DNA of 64,000 nucleotides from Dermatophagoides farinae (taxonomy: Eukaryota; Arthropoda; Arachnida; Sarcoptiformes; Pyroglyphidae). The stretch covers positions 6,386,001 through 6,450,000 of the forward strand of contig NC_134678.1 of the NCBI RefSeq assembly GCF_024713945.1, given 5' to 3'. The notes beneath the pieces were generated by a model. That model saw nothing but the letters and a program-made list of their open reading frames with translations, had not been told where the DNA came from and did no database searches. Shown here one piece after another: positions 42,487 through 55,321 of this stretch (the first letter of the stretch is position 1; the number at the start of each line of letters is the position of its first letter). The translations under genes and the position numbers were made by a program.

Positions 42487-44242
42487 AAAAAAATCAGAAT
42501 CACAAAATTATGTCATTTATGAATAACACACGATTATTTTTATTAAAATAACATATATTTAGTGACATCTATCGGCCAGTATTGAGAAACATTAATGGGC
42601 GTTAATAAAAAGTAGCCTTTCTTCTTTCTTCATCTTTTTTAAATCATTGTCAATATTTTTTTTTTTTTTTTTGAACAGCAAGAGTTTTGTGTATTACGCA
42701 TTCGCACCATTCTGCTCATTTTTTATTGATATATGCTTGTAGCAGATACCATTGCTTGAAGTGTGTGTGTGCGTCGGCTTTCATCATCAACGTTGTCGTC
42801 GTAGCCGTTGTTATTGTTGTTGTTAGAGCAAATTGAATTGAAAATATAAGAAGAGCGAAAGAGTAAAAATGAACTGAACAATCAAAAAAAAAAAAAAAAA
42901 AAAAACGACAACGATCATCATCATTATGCACAATTTGCATCTGAATTTAATTTTTTGTTTTTGTGTGTGTGTGTGTGATTAATGAATGGCCACACAATAA
43001 TAAAAAAAATTTAATATAAACAGCAAATATACTTTTTTGTTTCCAATATTGATTGGATCATCAATTGATTAAAGATTGTAAAAATCTTTTATCATCATTC
43101 ACATTTGTGAACTGAATTGATTATATATAGATTGGTGATTCTTCTGATCAATTCTAATATATTCTTTACATTTTTTTCCCTTGACTTTGGCATGTGTTTT
43201 TATATATCTGTGTCTGTGAGCAAAGAATTTACCTGTTATTCGAACAATTTTTCTTTTGTCCACAATACAATTCTATGCGAATTGAATTGATTCATTCATA
43301 CAAACACATACATTCGTCTATCAAATTTCATTAGAATTCTTTATAATGAAAATTTCTTTGTACCTCCGATACCTTGACCAATTTCTATAATCCATCATTA
43401 TCATCAATTGCTTATCATAATCTCATCATCATTGATAAAGTGTATTCTTTGGAAATCCAATTCTTTTTACATTGATAACACTCACACATAATTATAATAA
43501 AAAAAAATACAAAAAAAATCATAAAAACAAAAAATTTTCATCAAAAAAAAAGAAAAAAAAAATCCATACATAACCCAAAATCATCTCATCCAGCAGCCGG
43601 CTATCATCCATCTATCATCATCATTCACCATTCGTTTTGTTGTTTGATGTTAATGTTCGGGTAAGATATCATTGTGGCAAACATACATAACAGAAAAATT
43701 ATTTTCATTTCAACCTCAATACACATGTCATGAGATTCAATCTAATATCATCATTATCATCATCATCATCATATCATACACGCGAATAGTAGTCATCGTA
43801 TATATAGATATATAGAATACTCATGAACCACGAAAAAAATGTGTGTGAATGTCGTTGACGATAATTCGTCATCATTATCATCATCTTGAATGAGCAAGCA
43901 AGCCCCATACATGTGCTCAACTTTTTTTAAAAAAAAAAGACTCATTAGTCTAACTACAAAAACGATAAACATTTGTTGTTATTGTCATATTCAATCTAAT
44001 TTTTGTCTCTTTTTTCTTTCTTTATTTTGTTCAAATATTTTCTCACTTTTTTTAAAAAAAAAGAAAAAAATTGGTCACGTCGTTTATATATCATTACTAG
44101 GATTATACGATATTATTATTAAAAAAAAATCTGATTACTCTATCGAAATTTATAAATTGTGTGAAAATTCTAACCGAATCTTGTACACATCAATCAAGTA
44201 TTTTTCATTGTCATTTTCTAAACTAATCAAATTGAAGTAAAC
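42487..44242. other. Intergenic region and probable 5' UTR of ataxin-2
   Basis: No supportable coding exon. It contains a 22-base A run (42884-42905) and CA/GT and ATC tracts. The stretch 43550-43900 is less T-rich and may be 5' UTR or promoter of the downstream ataxin-2 gene, with pyrimidine-rich tracts near 44000-44050 that could belong to a leader intron. These roles are inferred from position only. Confidence 0.5.
42884..42905. repeat. Poly(A) tract
   Basis: A run of 22 A residues between the GALNS-like gene and ataxin-2. Confidence 0.9.
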
Positions 44243-47200
44243 ATGAATCAAAACGGCCAAACAACGACTAAACGGAGTAAAAATCGTTCATCTGGTGTTT
44301 CATTAAATGCATCATCATCTATATCATCAAATGTTCAAAGGTAAAATGAGATTGATTGTTGTTGGTTTATACTGATACTGATATATTTTAAAATTCTTGT
44401 TCTATTTCAAATATAGAACGATAAATCGTTCGATGCGAAACAATTATCCAAATAATCCACGTGGTATGGATGGTAACATGTCATCATCATCATCATCATC
44501 ATCATTACATCGAAACATTCATCCATCGAAATCATCGCAATCGATGATGGTATCACAAACAAGTGGCACTAATCACCATCCTCATCATCATCATATGGCA
44601 AATGCAGTTGCAGTAACCACCGAAGTACCCTGTAACAGCGGTGTTTATAAGAATAAACGATTAGTTCATGCAATGACATCGTTGATCGGCTGTTTGATTG
44701 AAGTCCAACTGGATAACGGTATACGTTATGAAGGCATCCTTAAAACATTCTCTTCCGATGTAAGTTTTGTTGTAAAATGCTTAACATTTTTCTTCATTTA
44801 AATCATTTGAAATTTCAGTTTCAATTGGCTTTATGTTCAGCCGCTCTGATTGATAATATCGATGATGAAAAACGTTGTCAACCATCGGCAAACAACAGTA
44901 GTAGCAGCAACAATATCGGCAATCTTTTGGGAGCATTAGAATGTGAAGAAAATGTTGTCGAAACATTGGTTATAAGTCCAAAAAATTTGGTCACATTCAA
45001 AGCGTTGAATGTTGATCTGGATTTTGCCACCAAAAGTAAGTATATAATATAAAAATTATTATTTATATTAAATTTGTTGTAAATTGGATTTTTTTTGGAA
45101 TTATATTTGCAGAGGCTGTAATGACCGACAGTGAAATCGCAAAACATGATGGTACTACTAAACAACATCGGGAATTAATTCCTTGGGATGGCGGTGAAGA
45201 CGGTAGTGATGGTAATGATTCAATGGGTCTAGATACGTTGGATGATCACAGTGGATTATCTCTTGCTGGAAACGTATCGAATGGTTGGAAAACTGAAGAT
45301 ATGTTCAAATTAAATGAAAGTAAATATAATATAGAAACGACATATCAAGATGATATGTCAGAATATACAATTAAATTAGAGCATCGTAATGATGAAGAAT
45401 ATAAACAACGAGAAGCACAAGCGGCCAAGATTGCCCGTGAAATTGAACAAGATTCTACACGTTTGGCACGTTATGCTAAAGAAGATGAACTTGATGAAGA
45501 ATCTCGTTATTCTGCTGTGATTCGTGGCGATCCAGATATGACGGAATCGGGGAGCAATATGACATCTCCACCGAATAATTCTTATAATAATAATAACCAT
45601 CATCATCATTATCGGAATGATATGAATCATCATCCATCTGATAGGAATCAGCCTGATAGAAATCGTGATAATAATCTGCGCATTAGCAATTCGGGAGATA
45701 ATCTTGGTGGATTTCGAACACAAAATTCTCGACAAAATCGTGGCCGCTTGAATGCTAATCGTGTTAGTGGTGGCAACAGCAGTGGAGGAGATCGTTCTGG
45801 TGGTGGACCATCAACCGGTCCTAATGAGTCGAATTGGCGTGATGCTAATAATCGAGTTAGTGCTAATCATCGCTATCATCAGCAGCAATCACAACAACCA
45901 TACGGTTCAGCACAGAATCCGAATAAATCAAATTCTGGCTATGTTGATCGTAAATACAATGCTATAAATTCGCAGCAACAATCACCAAACCAACAACAAC
46001 AGCAGCCACAACAAACGTACCAATCAAGTGCGGCTAGTCAAGCCAATAATAATAAATCTAGTTATTCATCGGTTTCGGCACGAAATGTACCTAATGATAT
46101 GATGGCCACCACCAATGAAATGGAAACGATTAAAACATTCACAAGAAGTTCTGGTCAACATGGTCAACCGCCGCCATCAAACGATTCGGATAATGTTGGA
46201 TATCAACGTAAAACATCATCGGGAAATAACTCGAATAGTTTGCCACAACGTGAATCATTCAAACAACAACAACAACGTACTCCTTATAATCGGGTAGTAG
46301 AACAACAACAATCACATCATCAACAGCACCAGCATCATACAGTCCAACAATCACATTCGGAATCGAAAATGCCTTCGAATAATAACAAATCATTAGAATC
46401 TTCAGATATCTCATCAACAAAATCGTCGCTTCCCACATCCCCATCATCCGGTCCATCATCAAATATTTCGACACCGACTGCTGAGCTATCATTAATGAAA
46501 CCACAGACAACTAATGTGGCTTCCAAAACGGTAGAAATTCATCAATCGAAATCCAATGATCAAAACTATCAGCCACAAACTCGTATAACAAGTCCAAAAC
46601 AAAGATTAGATGGAAATAATAATAATAGAAAATCGCTTGATCCATTACCTACCGGAGAAAATCGACCCACCATGGTTGATGCTATTAAGAAAGGAACTAA
46701 CATGAATCAACAACAGCAGCAACAACAACCAGGAAAATCTTTGATATCAAGTTCAAAAGATAACATAGATTCGAATGAATTTAAAAAGTTGCCATCAGAT
46801 TCAACAGTAATTCAGACAGCGACTCCATCATTATCATCAACTAGCCTTAACAATGTAACGACTTCAAGCAATTCGATTTCTACAGCTGCGGTCAGTTTTA
46901 CATCAACAGCAATTACATCTACTACTGTGACTACATCATCCTCTTCCTTAACCACTACGGTTCAACAGCAGCAGCAGCAACAACAACAACAATCATCAAC
47001 AACCGCATCAACACCATCATCTGTTGAAACACATGAAATAGTTGCCACATCAAAATTAAATCCAAATGCCAAAGTGTTTACGCCTCGTGCTGTTCAGTTA
47101 CCTACGGCAACTCCCCCACAGCAGCCGAATCCTCAACAGGTTGTTGCTCCTTTACCACCACCCAATTATGCATCACCTTACCCATCGGTTGCTGCCGGAC

Positions 47201-48417
47201 ATATGTCAGCAACGACACCACCATCTATTCCATCTACACCTTCATTAGCTGGACCAGCCGGTACAGTAGTACCCGCTGGCCAATTCATCCCCTATACTCA
47301 TCCTCATCCAGGCGGTGGTGGGGCACCTGGTCCACATCTAACTGGCCATGCTGCTCATCATGCCCCACAACAACCCATTCGTTATCCAATACAATTTCAA
47401 TATAATCCTATGATGACGCATCAGATGGTTCCACAATATATAGCAATACAGCATTTTGCAACTTCCATGCCTGCAGGTGCTGTAACGGCAACTGCGCCGC
47501 CTACCGCCGTAGTAACTTCACAACAGTCTTCTGGTGTACCACAAAATCAGCCACTGCCACCTTCCGGTTCTTCTCATCATATGATTGCAGCGAATGCTCA
47601 ATCGATGGCAACACAAGCGGCTGGTGCTAATTCTTTAGTTCAAAATAATGGACATGGTCCTCAACCGCAACAAGGGGGTCCTCCTCAACAATCACAACAA
47701 CCGGTCAATCAATCACAAACACGCGGACATTATCGGGGCGGTGGTAAAGGTGGTCCAGGCGGAAATCCCAATGCCAATCAACAATCACAGCAGCAGCAAC
47801 TGATACGACATCAACATCATGAAGCATTTGTTTCACAACAACAAGCACAGGTAGCTAATGTGACCGGACAACCAATTATGACCGGTGCTACTCAACCACA
47901 GCATTTACCTGTTGTATTCCCAGCTCAGACTGTCCATCATCATCACCATGCACAGAATCAAATTCATCACGGCCAACCTGGTGGACAAAGTGCAGCCATG
48001 GCTGCTCAGCTTGCTGCATCGGCTCAACCTGGTCATCAAAATCAAGCATTGACCCATTACATGTATCAAGCTGGATTTCCACGGCCATTGTTACCCACTC
48101 ATCAATCACATCATCATCATCCAAATGCATTGAACATGGCCATTCAACCTGGTCTATATGCTCCACCAGATGCTCATATGCCTACTGTCTATATGCAAAC
48201 AGAAATGCCACCAACACATCAGATTGTCACTGCTCAATCGATGGCACCACCACCCAATGCAAATATACCACAAACAATCGTTATTCCTACTAGCGGTGGT
48301 AATGGACCAGCCGCAACAGGAACGGCAGCCGTCGTTTCAGCAACACCATCCTCAGCGCCACAAGGTTCCGTTCCAACTTCTCAACAATCACAACAACAAC
48401 AGCCTACATTTGGGTGA
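44243..48417 (+). CDS. ATXN2: Ataxin-2 RNA-binding regulator
   Basis: This cytoplasmic RNA-binding protein acts in translation control, stress granules and mRNA stability with poly(A)-binding protein. Four exons, 44243-44340, 44417-44759, 44819-45035 and 45113-48417, join in phase to 1320 residues (human about 1313). Introns are 59-77 bases. Domains in order: an N-terminal S/H-rich segment; a Lsm domain from about residue 108 (GVYKNKRLVHAMTSLIG, human GVYKNMRMVHILTSVVG) with an S/N-rich loop; LsmAD from about 218 (MTDSEIA...LIPWDGGED, then VSNGWKTEDMFKLNE, matching VSNGWDPNDMFRYNE); and a long disordered Q/N/P/S-rich region. A PAM2 motif SKLNPNAKVFTP at residues 866-877 (47050-47085) would bind the MLLE domain of PABP. 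No long pure polyglutamine tract is present; Q runs are short and mixed CAA/CAG. QPRT lies convergent downstream. Confidence 0.95.
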
Positions 48418-48439
48418 TTGAATCAAATCAATATAAAAC

Positions 48440-48445
48440 AATAAA
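48440..48445 (+). terminator. Candidate poly(A) signal of ataxin-2
   Basis: AATAAA lies 23 bases after the ataxin-2 stop, and a second AATAAA follows at about 48469. The convergent QPRT gene stops at 48663, so the two 3' UTRs share about 245 bases at most. Confidence 0.45.
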
Positions 48446-48662
48446 ATTATAATTAACTAATGTAAAAATTAATAAATTTTTTGTCTTGTTCAAATGTAAT
48501 ACAATTCTAATCAAATCTTTACATTCACACACCACATACACAAGTTTCAAATTGTCTGAAACAAAATTTTATATAGAGAAATTTCTTTTTGTGAATGAGT
48601 ATTGTAATTATATAAATGATTTAAGTGAAAAAATTGAATAAAAAATTATGTAATATAATAAA

Positions 48663-49600
48663 TCAAGGATTCTCAATGATTTTCATTGAAAAATCCACAG
48701 AAGGGCAACCTTGAATAAGGCTACTCATCGATATAATATCATATTCAGGCCGTGCATATTCATAGACATTCGTTTCGGTAATACCACCGCTTGCTTCGAT
48801 TAATATTGATGGATGTTTCGAGCGCAGATTACGGCTAATTTCGGCTCCTTGAATTGCTGATACATTGTCCAACATGATTATATTGGCACCGGCTTCAGCA
48901 GCCTGATGTGCGTCTTCAAATGATGAACATTCAACTTCGATTCGACAACTAAATCCAGCACATTTCTTCACCACTGGTACAATTGTTGCTATATTTTCAT
49001 GGCCCGATATTTTCACATGGTTATCCTTCAACATGATCATCGTGCTGAGGTCATAACGATGAGTATCAGCCTGTCCGACTAATACTCCATATTTTTCGAC
49101 CATTCGAAAACCGGGCGTTGTTTTACGAGTTGCAGCTAGTCGACCATTCCAAGACATTTCTTTTAATTTGGTTCCAATACGATGGCATTTCGTTGCTATT
49201 CCAGAACATCTAGACAAGACATTCAATATGGTTCGTTCGGCAAGTAGAATCAATCGAGCAGGCCCATGTACCGAGGCTATCTTGATTTTGTTATTCGATG
49301 AAGCTTCATTGATAAAAGTTCCTTCATCGTATTCGAATTTTGGAGGATTAACACCTAGTTCTTCGAACACCGCCTGTACAAACGGAAATCCAGCCAAGAT
49401 TCCTTCTTGTTTACAATAGATGATTGCTGTAACTGGTGTATCTCCAACCACAAATCCCTGTATATCAAAACTATGATTCAATAAGAAAATTTTATCATTT
49501 AATAAGATAAATACCTCGAAACATCTTCATTTATCCACGTTCGAGCTAATTCTTTGATTTTGATCGGATTTAAAATGTTTTTCAAATTATAATTGGCCAT
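48663..49600 (-). CDS. QPRT: Nicotinate-nucleotide pyrophosphorylase (quinolinate phosphoribosyltransferase)
   Basis: The enzyme converts quinolinate and PRPP to nicotinate mononucleotide, CO2 and pyrophosphate, the entry of tryptophan-derived quinolinate into NAD synthesis. Two exons on the minus strand, 49600-49515 and 49470-48663, join across a 44-base intron (GTATTT...ATCATAG) to 297 residues, the same length as human QPRT. Active-site signatures are intact: RCSGIAT, TRKTTPGFR (about residues 143-151), HRYD (166-169), KDNH (177-180), EVECSS (207-212), LDN (229-231) and EASGGI (254-259). The N-terminus (MANYNL..., then LARTWINEDV) aligns with the human LVDSWLREDC region. The start codon is 220 bases from the divergent DUF2439 gene. 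The sequence looks like an ordinary animal QPRT with a mite-type intron, so I see no sign of recent bacterial transfer. Confidence 0.95.
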
Positions 49601-49820
49601 GCTTTCTCTGTGCCGAGTACAAGAGCTTTTCACTATTAATCGATGATAATCAAATTTGAATAAGAAAATTGATAGCCACCTGATGAAATGATAACTATCG
49701 CGATGATGATTTTTTGATTCGTTCACTATATCGATAGTGTATGATTTCGTTTGATTTTTTAAAATAATGTCAACAAATTTTAAATTTTGAGTTTCGAATC
49801 TTTATTTTAGGATTTTCAAA
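49601..49820. promoter_or_regulatory. Compact divergent promoter with a DRE-like TATCGATA palindrome
   Basis: Only 220 bases separate the start codons of QPRT (-) and the DUF2439 gene (+). At 49729-49736 lies TATCGATA, identical to the Drosophila DRE bound by DREF in housekeeping promoters, within a larger near-palindrome CACTATATCGATAGTG. A related TATCGCGA lies at about 49697. The TTTTAG at 49805-49810 just before the plus-strand ATG could be a 5' UTR acceptor. The motif is visible; its function in this organism is inferred. Confidence 0.45.
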
Positions 49821-50669
49821 ATGGTCCAACTTGGCGAAATACAAATTCAGGAACAGATTTATCCCGATTCAGGTAATGTACAATGTATCTACTCAAATTT
49901 AATTCTTTTCTAATTTGATTATTTATTATAGATTATAAACATTTGGATATTGTAAGGATCAATATAACCGATGCTGATTGTCAACGAATACTTGATTTAT
50001 TGAAACAAAACAATGTGCCAAAACCTGTATCAGGTTCACTTAATCGAAATAAAATCAAAGAAAATGAAAGCCACTCGAAATCGAAACATTTAGGATTTCA
50101 GCCAAAACAAGAATCTAACAACCTTGATCAGCCTTTGAAAAAACCACGTCTTGAACAAAAAATCAAACAGGAGACAATTGAATGTATTTCAGTGAATCGA
50201 ATGCCGAATCCCAAATTGGAACCAAAAGCCAGTAATCAATTTGCAAAACCAGTGGAGAAATTTAAACAAATCTCTAGTTTTTTAATTGAACCCCCTCCTA
50301 ATGAAATTGTTCAAAAACTTCCAATGGCTTTTCAAGTCATCTATGGACGCTATAAACCATACAAAAAGAACAAAGAATGGACTTTTGATGGTTTTTTGAC
50401 AATTGAATCGAATGGAATTAAACTTTATAAATGTTCAGGAGCTATGTAAGTAAATAATAATATATTGTTTATTTGTTTTTCCAATCATAACCATTAAATT
50501 TAATTTTAGTGAAAGTCAATTGGATCGTGCCTCAGAAAAAGTGCCAAAATATTTTGCACCTGGTACACATTTGATTGTTGGACAATGGGAATGTGAAATA
50601 TGTAGCCAATTGTCGATAGACGAATTAAAATCTGGCGCTTTTTTTGCTCCTGATGCAATGATTGATTAA
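49821..50669 (+). CDS. Small protein with a C-terminal DUF2439 (ZGRF1/Mte1/Dbl2-like) domain
   Basis: Three exons, 49821-49872, 49932-50445 and 50510-50669, join in phase (introns 59 and 64 bases) to 241 residues. The middle is a charged, probably disordered K/E/N/Q/P-rich linker with a KKPRLEQKIK basic patch. From about residue 150 the protein reads FQVIYGRYKPYKKNKEW...DGFLTI...GIKLYKCSGAIESQL and then PGTHLIVGQWECEIC. The order of conserved positions (V-Y..K..KK.K.W.DG.L.I...G.K.LY...G...S) resembles the DUF2439 domain at the N-terminus of ZGRF1 and in yeast Mte1 and Dbl2, which act on D-loops and recombination intermediates with FANCM/Mph1-type helicases. Here the domain is C-terminal and no helicase is attached. 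The family call is from recalled pattern and is moderate. Confidence 0.72.
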
Positions 50670-50707
50670 AAAGATTAAATTAAATTCTAATTATGATTAA
50701 AATTTTA

Positions 50708-50713
50708 AATAAA
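50708..50713 (+). terminator. Candidate poly(A) signal of the DUF2439 gene
   Basis: AATAAA lies 38 bases after the TAA of the DUF2439 gene. This is the expected distance for a short 3' UTR. Confidence 0.5.
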
Positions 50714-52435
50714 ATGTATCGTAATTCATATTCGAATATTTCAATGGTCTTTTTTTTGCAATCTCATGAGACGATTGTGGAAAACTTTTTTTATGACGAC
50801 CCAGACATCCACACACACACTCACACAAACAGACACAATAGTATTAACATATCGTAAAATGAATGAATTTAAGAAGCATTTTTTCTATGGAATTATTACC
50901 AAAAAAACAAATGGAGTGACTATTCAATGCTGCATCAATCAAGATTTTATAGCTTTGTACTCGAATGGTATTTTTTTGTGCAATCGAATGAATCACATGA
51001 ATACACATGGACACAAATGTGTTCTATTCCAATATGTTAAAGAATGGAAATAATCACGAAATAAATATTGAGGTTTTCAATCTATCACAAGTATGATGAG
51101 AACTATGAACGATTGAAATGAATCATTTAGTTGATGATGATGATGGAAATCAAATGACCAACTTTGATCAATGACCGACAATCCTTATGTACTTCATTAT
51201 TGGTGCTGTAATTCTTTTGATTTTGTATATGTTTGTGTAAACGAATCTTTCGCGCGAAAAAAACCAGCTTTCTAGCGATGGCAATGGATGATTAGAGTTT
51301 CGAATTCCACGAAGATTCTCTGATTGCAGAGATTACATTTTTTACATTAAAAGAGTATACCTGTAGCATATGTTTCTGGATAGATAATCTTGATATAAAA
51401 ACAGAGAACCATCATGAAAAGGCAGCAACTAATAATGAGAGGAACTCCCTTTTGATGATCAAAAAAAAAAACTAAGCACTGTGCTCGAAATATCCAAGGT
51501 TTTTTTTATTGTTTTCAATATTGAAAATGAATGTTGGTTGCCCAATTCATCATTATCGACATCATACACACATACACAATTTTCATGGTCAATATTGAAC
51601 ACTGTATGGTGTATTCAGTTCACCTTTATAAAATAAAAGTTGTCCAACAAGGTATGGTATCTTTTTATTATTATTTTTTTTTTTTGATTTAATTTATGAA
51701 ATGAATCTTTTTTCGAATCGACAATTTTTTGTCACCATCAGGAATGTAATATCCGTTCATAGTCATTTATATGGTAATATCTTTATTGGAAAAAAAACAC
51801 ACAGACACACACACAGACATCCCATCCGTTCTCATGATAATGACTTGATTCTACTGTCTTTCTATCTTGTATGAACATCCTGGCTAAATTACAGAGATAG
51901 AAAAAAGAATGTTCATCATGAAAGATTCTTATTACTGTCATTCTATTTTATGTCTTATCCGGTTACCATAACCATTTTTTTAAATTAAAAAAAAAATTCT
52001 TATCGACCTTGCCAAAGGCCATTAATTAATAATTTAAAAAAAATTGGAATTGTATCCACCATATTTTCGTTTTGTACGTGCATTGATTTTGTTGTTGTTG
52101 TTTTTTTTTTGGTATTTCTTGAATCTTTGAATCACCAAGACAAAACAGAACGAAACAAAAAAAGATTTGCCTCGAAGGCATACACACAAACATTCATATT
52201 GGTTTGGTTTGGCCTTGACGATGATAATGATGATGATGAGAGTTATAAGATAGGAATATATCCTTGATGAATGACCAATATACATTGCGTGTATTTGTAT
52301 TTATTGTTGGTCTGTGAGAACTAATTCGATTCGTGCTACCAATCTGTTATTGGTGTGTTTGGCCTGTTTTATTTTTTTGAATTTTGACCCAGCAAGAGAC
52401 ATTGTCCAAATTTGATAAGTAATAATAAGAGTGAC

Positions 52436-52469
<34 letters not shown>

Positions 52470-55321
52470 TTCTTATTATTCTCTTGTCAAAAATATATCT
52501 CCCCAATATTTTCTTCCAAGATATATTCTTGAATATTTTTTTTTGCCGCCCGTTTCCATTAGTCTCTAGCTTGGTCGGTTGGCTGGTTGATTGGTCGAGA
52601 TATCTCGATTGATTATAATATGTGTGTGTTGTCCTTGAAGGTGAATTCGCGCGCACAACACAAACATTGTTGAGCCAAATTTTGTTTTTTGTTTTTTACA
52701 TTCAAAATGGTAGAATTGTAAAGAAAGAAAATATTATACATCGTTCGATGATGATTAACATTTAGGCTTTTTGGCCTCGAATCTCCGTTTTTTTTTGCTT
52801 GGCCATTCTACATTCAACAGCTGCTGCTTCTTTTTTTTTATAACCAACTATTTTCATATATATTCTTGGAAAATGAAACAAACGGACACACACACATTAC
52901 CATCGATAACAGTGAACAAGGTCGAAAGATCGAAGATCCAGAACGAAACAGCAACAACAACAACAAGCCCTCAAGGTCTTTGAGAGTAATTGCCAATGTC
53001 TTTTTGTTGGTGTGTGTGTATAATATGATTATGATGGTCATCATATATTGGCTTTTTTTATGACAAACTCTATGGCAACTCTATACTCTGGCTAAAGTCC
53101 GGCTGACCTTTTATGGGCTACTGGAATGATAACAACACCCATTCTACATTAATAACTGAACTAATCTATAATATAGAGTTCTTGTAACATATGAATGAAT
53201 CGACCCATGAAAATGAACATTTTTAATTTTTCGGTTTATTTCCTCGCATACACAAACACATGTTGATCATATCCATAAATATTCGATAAAATCGTAATTG
53301 TATTTATGAATGTTTCCCATGGATATACACCCAATCCGTTATTATCATTCGAATAGAAGAATCATCATTTGGACAAGACGAAAAAAAATGCCGTTAACAT
53401 CATTTTCTTTACTTTTCTATAGCGTGATAAAAACCAATGAAACCAGCTGCCTTTGAATCAAAACTAGATATGACCAGGTTAGACTGGAGAATTTAAGTTT
53501 CCGTTGCCCTAAAATATTACCTGCTATTATCATAACTTTGAAACAATGGTGCCACACACACACACAGACTTGCCAACAGAGACCTTGTTCATGTTTTTAT
53601 TTTATTTTACCATTAAATCCATTTTGTCGATGATCATCATGATGGATGATGATGATGGTGATAATAATGGTAGCGGCAACATTCTGACTATTGGTTCTGA
53701 ATCCTCAAAAACAAAACAAAATAAAAAAAAAGTCTTCAGTTCTACAACCAAGGCCTGATCATAATAATGATTATCATACCTTCCATGCATGAAAGAGTCT
53801 GTCTATGTCTTTCATTCATTTGAACATGTCCATATCCGTTCTTCAAATTCATTATCTCTATCTCTCGTACACACATATATTTTTGGTCTGCATATATCTG
53901 ATTGGGAAACAAACAACCAAAAAAAAAAAAAGATGATACAACCTTCCAAAGCTTCATATACACAAATCATCATTTTCATTGTGAAATAGCCCAAATGGAT
54001 ATATACTGTAGTAGCATGGTTTTTTTTCATTCTTTCTAATTTTGTCCAGAAACTTGTTGCAGACACAGACACACACACACACACACCACTACATTATTTT
54101 TTCATACCTCTCTCTCCCGTTTATTATATACTTAAGACAAGTTGGTAGTTTGTTATACCATACATATATACAAGCACATATAGACTGCCTTAGCCGGATC
54201 ATCGGTCATATGAAGGGTCCAAGGATTTTTTTTTTCGTTTCGTTTCGTTTCATTTCGTTTCTCTAACCTAGTATCCCCCATGCCTATCATCATCATCATC
54301 ATCAACAAAATAACCCCATTTGGACTCTGAACTGGCAATAATAAATGTGAGCAATATAAATGTTATTCATTGCCTTATGGAATGTGTGTGTGTGTGTGTA
54401 ATATAAGAATGGAATAGACTTGCATTCTCTCCCTCTGACATTCACTTATATTAAAAAAAAGGGAAGGCCTCGAAACTTGCCAGAGATCTTGATCTTTTTT
54501 TTTAAAGTGTCTGTATGTGTGCATAATGGTATGGAATGATATGGTTCGTCCAGAAAAACATACAAGGTGTATTTGAGGATTTTTTTTTCTTTATTCTTAT
54601 TCATTATCTTGTTTTTTTTTTTTTTTGGTCATTTTCATTTAAAATTTAATGTTTATTGCGACATATATTTTGCTTGCATATGTGTTTTCAAATGAATTTT
54701 CGTATATGCGCATAGAATTCCAACATTTCACACATCACATCAACGATATCGATACAGTCAAGTTTTTTGTTTGTTTGTTTGTTTGATATGTTCTTTTTTT
54801 TTCGTTTTCGTTTTGTTTGTGATTGATCTCATTCAATATTGATTGATTGAATTTTTTTTTTATAAATCACACACTAATGACTCGATTTAATACGATTATT
54901 ATTATTACGGTATATATTCATTGCCGCCACTTCTTTTGTCGTTACTATACTTGTCGATGAATTGATTGTTCATTGACAACTCATCATCATTATCATTTTA
55001 TTAATTCAAAACTAATTTCAATTTCAATTTTTTTCTGTTGATATTGATCTCGATCGATAATCAATTATTCAAAATTTGGATTTGATTCATAAATGATTCA
55101 ACATTAGTCGACTACAAAATAATGATCATGATCATCACTATATTGATGATTTGAAGATCTCTGTTCTAAACCATCGTCATATATCATTTTCAAGAAAATG
55201 ATCATCATTTTATTATAATTGTGTGTATGTCCGACAAACTTAAATCAACGTGATTATTATCATCGAATAAATAGACATTATTTTCATAGTTTTTGTTTTT
55301 GGTTGAAATAATTTCACGAAA
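50714..55321. other. Intergenic region upstream of the BTB zinc-finger gene
   Basis: No supportable coding exon. Frames such as 50766-51053 (95 codons, starting in a HTHTLTQTDT repeat) show no family match. The region has a 28-base CT tract (52440-52467), CA/GT and ATC tracts, and long T runs. The last 600 bases before the BTB gene are less repetitive and may be promoter or 5' UTR; a second TATCGATA lies at 54747-54754. Roles are inferred from position. Confidence 0.55.
52440..52467. repeat. (CT)n microsatellite
   Basis: A pure CT tract of 14 units in the 50.7-55.3 kb intergenic region. Confidence 0.95.

Noticed and set aside
45376-45735. Antisense frames inside ataxin-2 and KLF exons (also 31871-32206)
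   Set aside because: They mirror coding repeats (poly-D and poly-V opposite poly-S and poly-N) and lie wholly within well-supported genes.
50766-51053. 95-codon frame after the DUF2439 gene
   Set aside because: Begins in a CA-repeat-derived THTLTQTDT stretch and has no family match or good start context.
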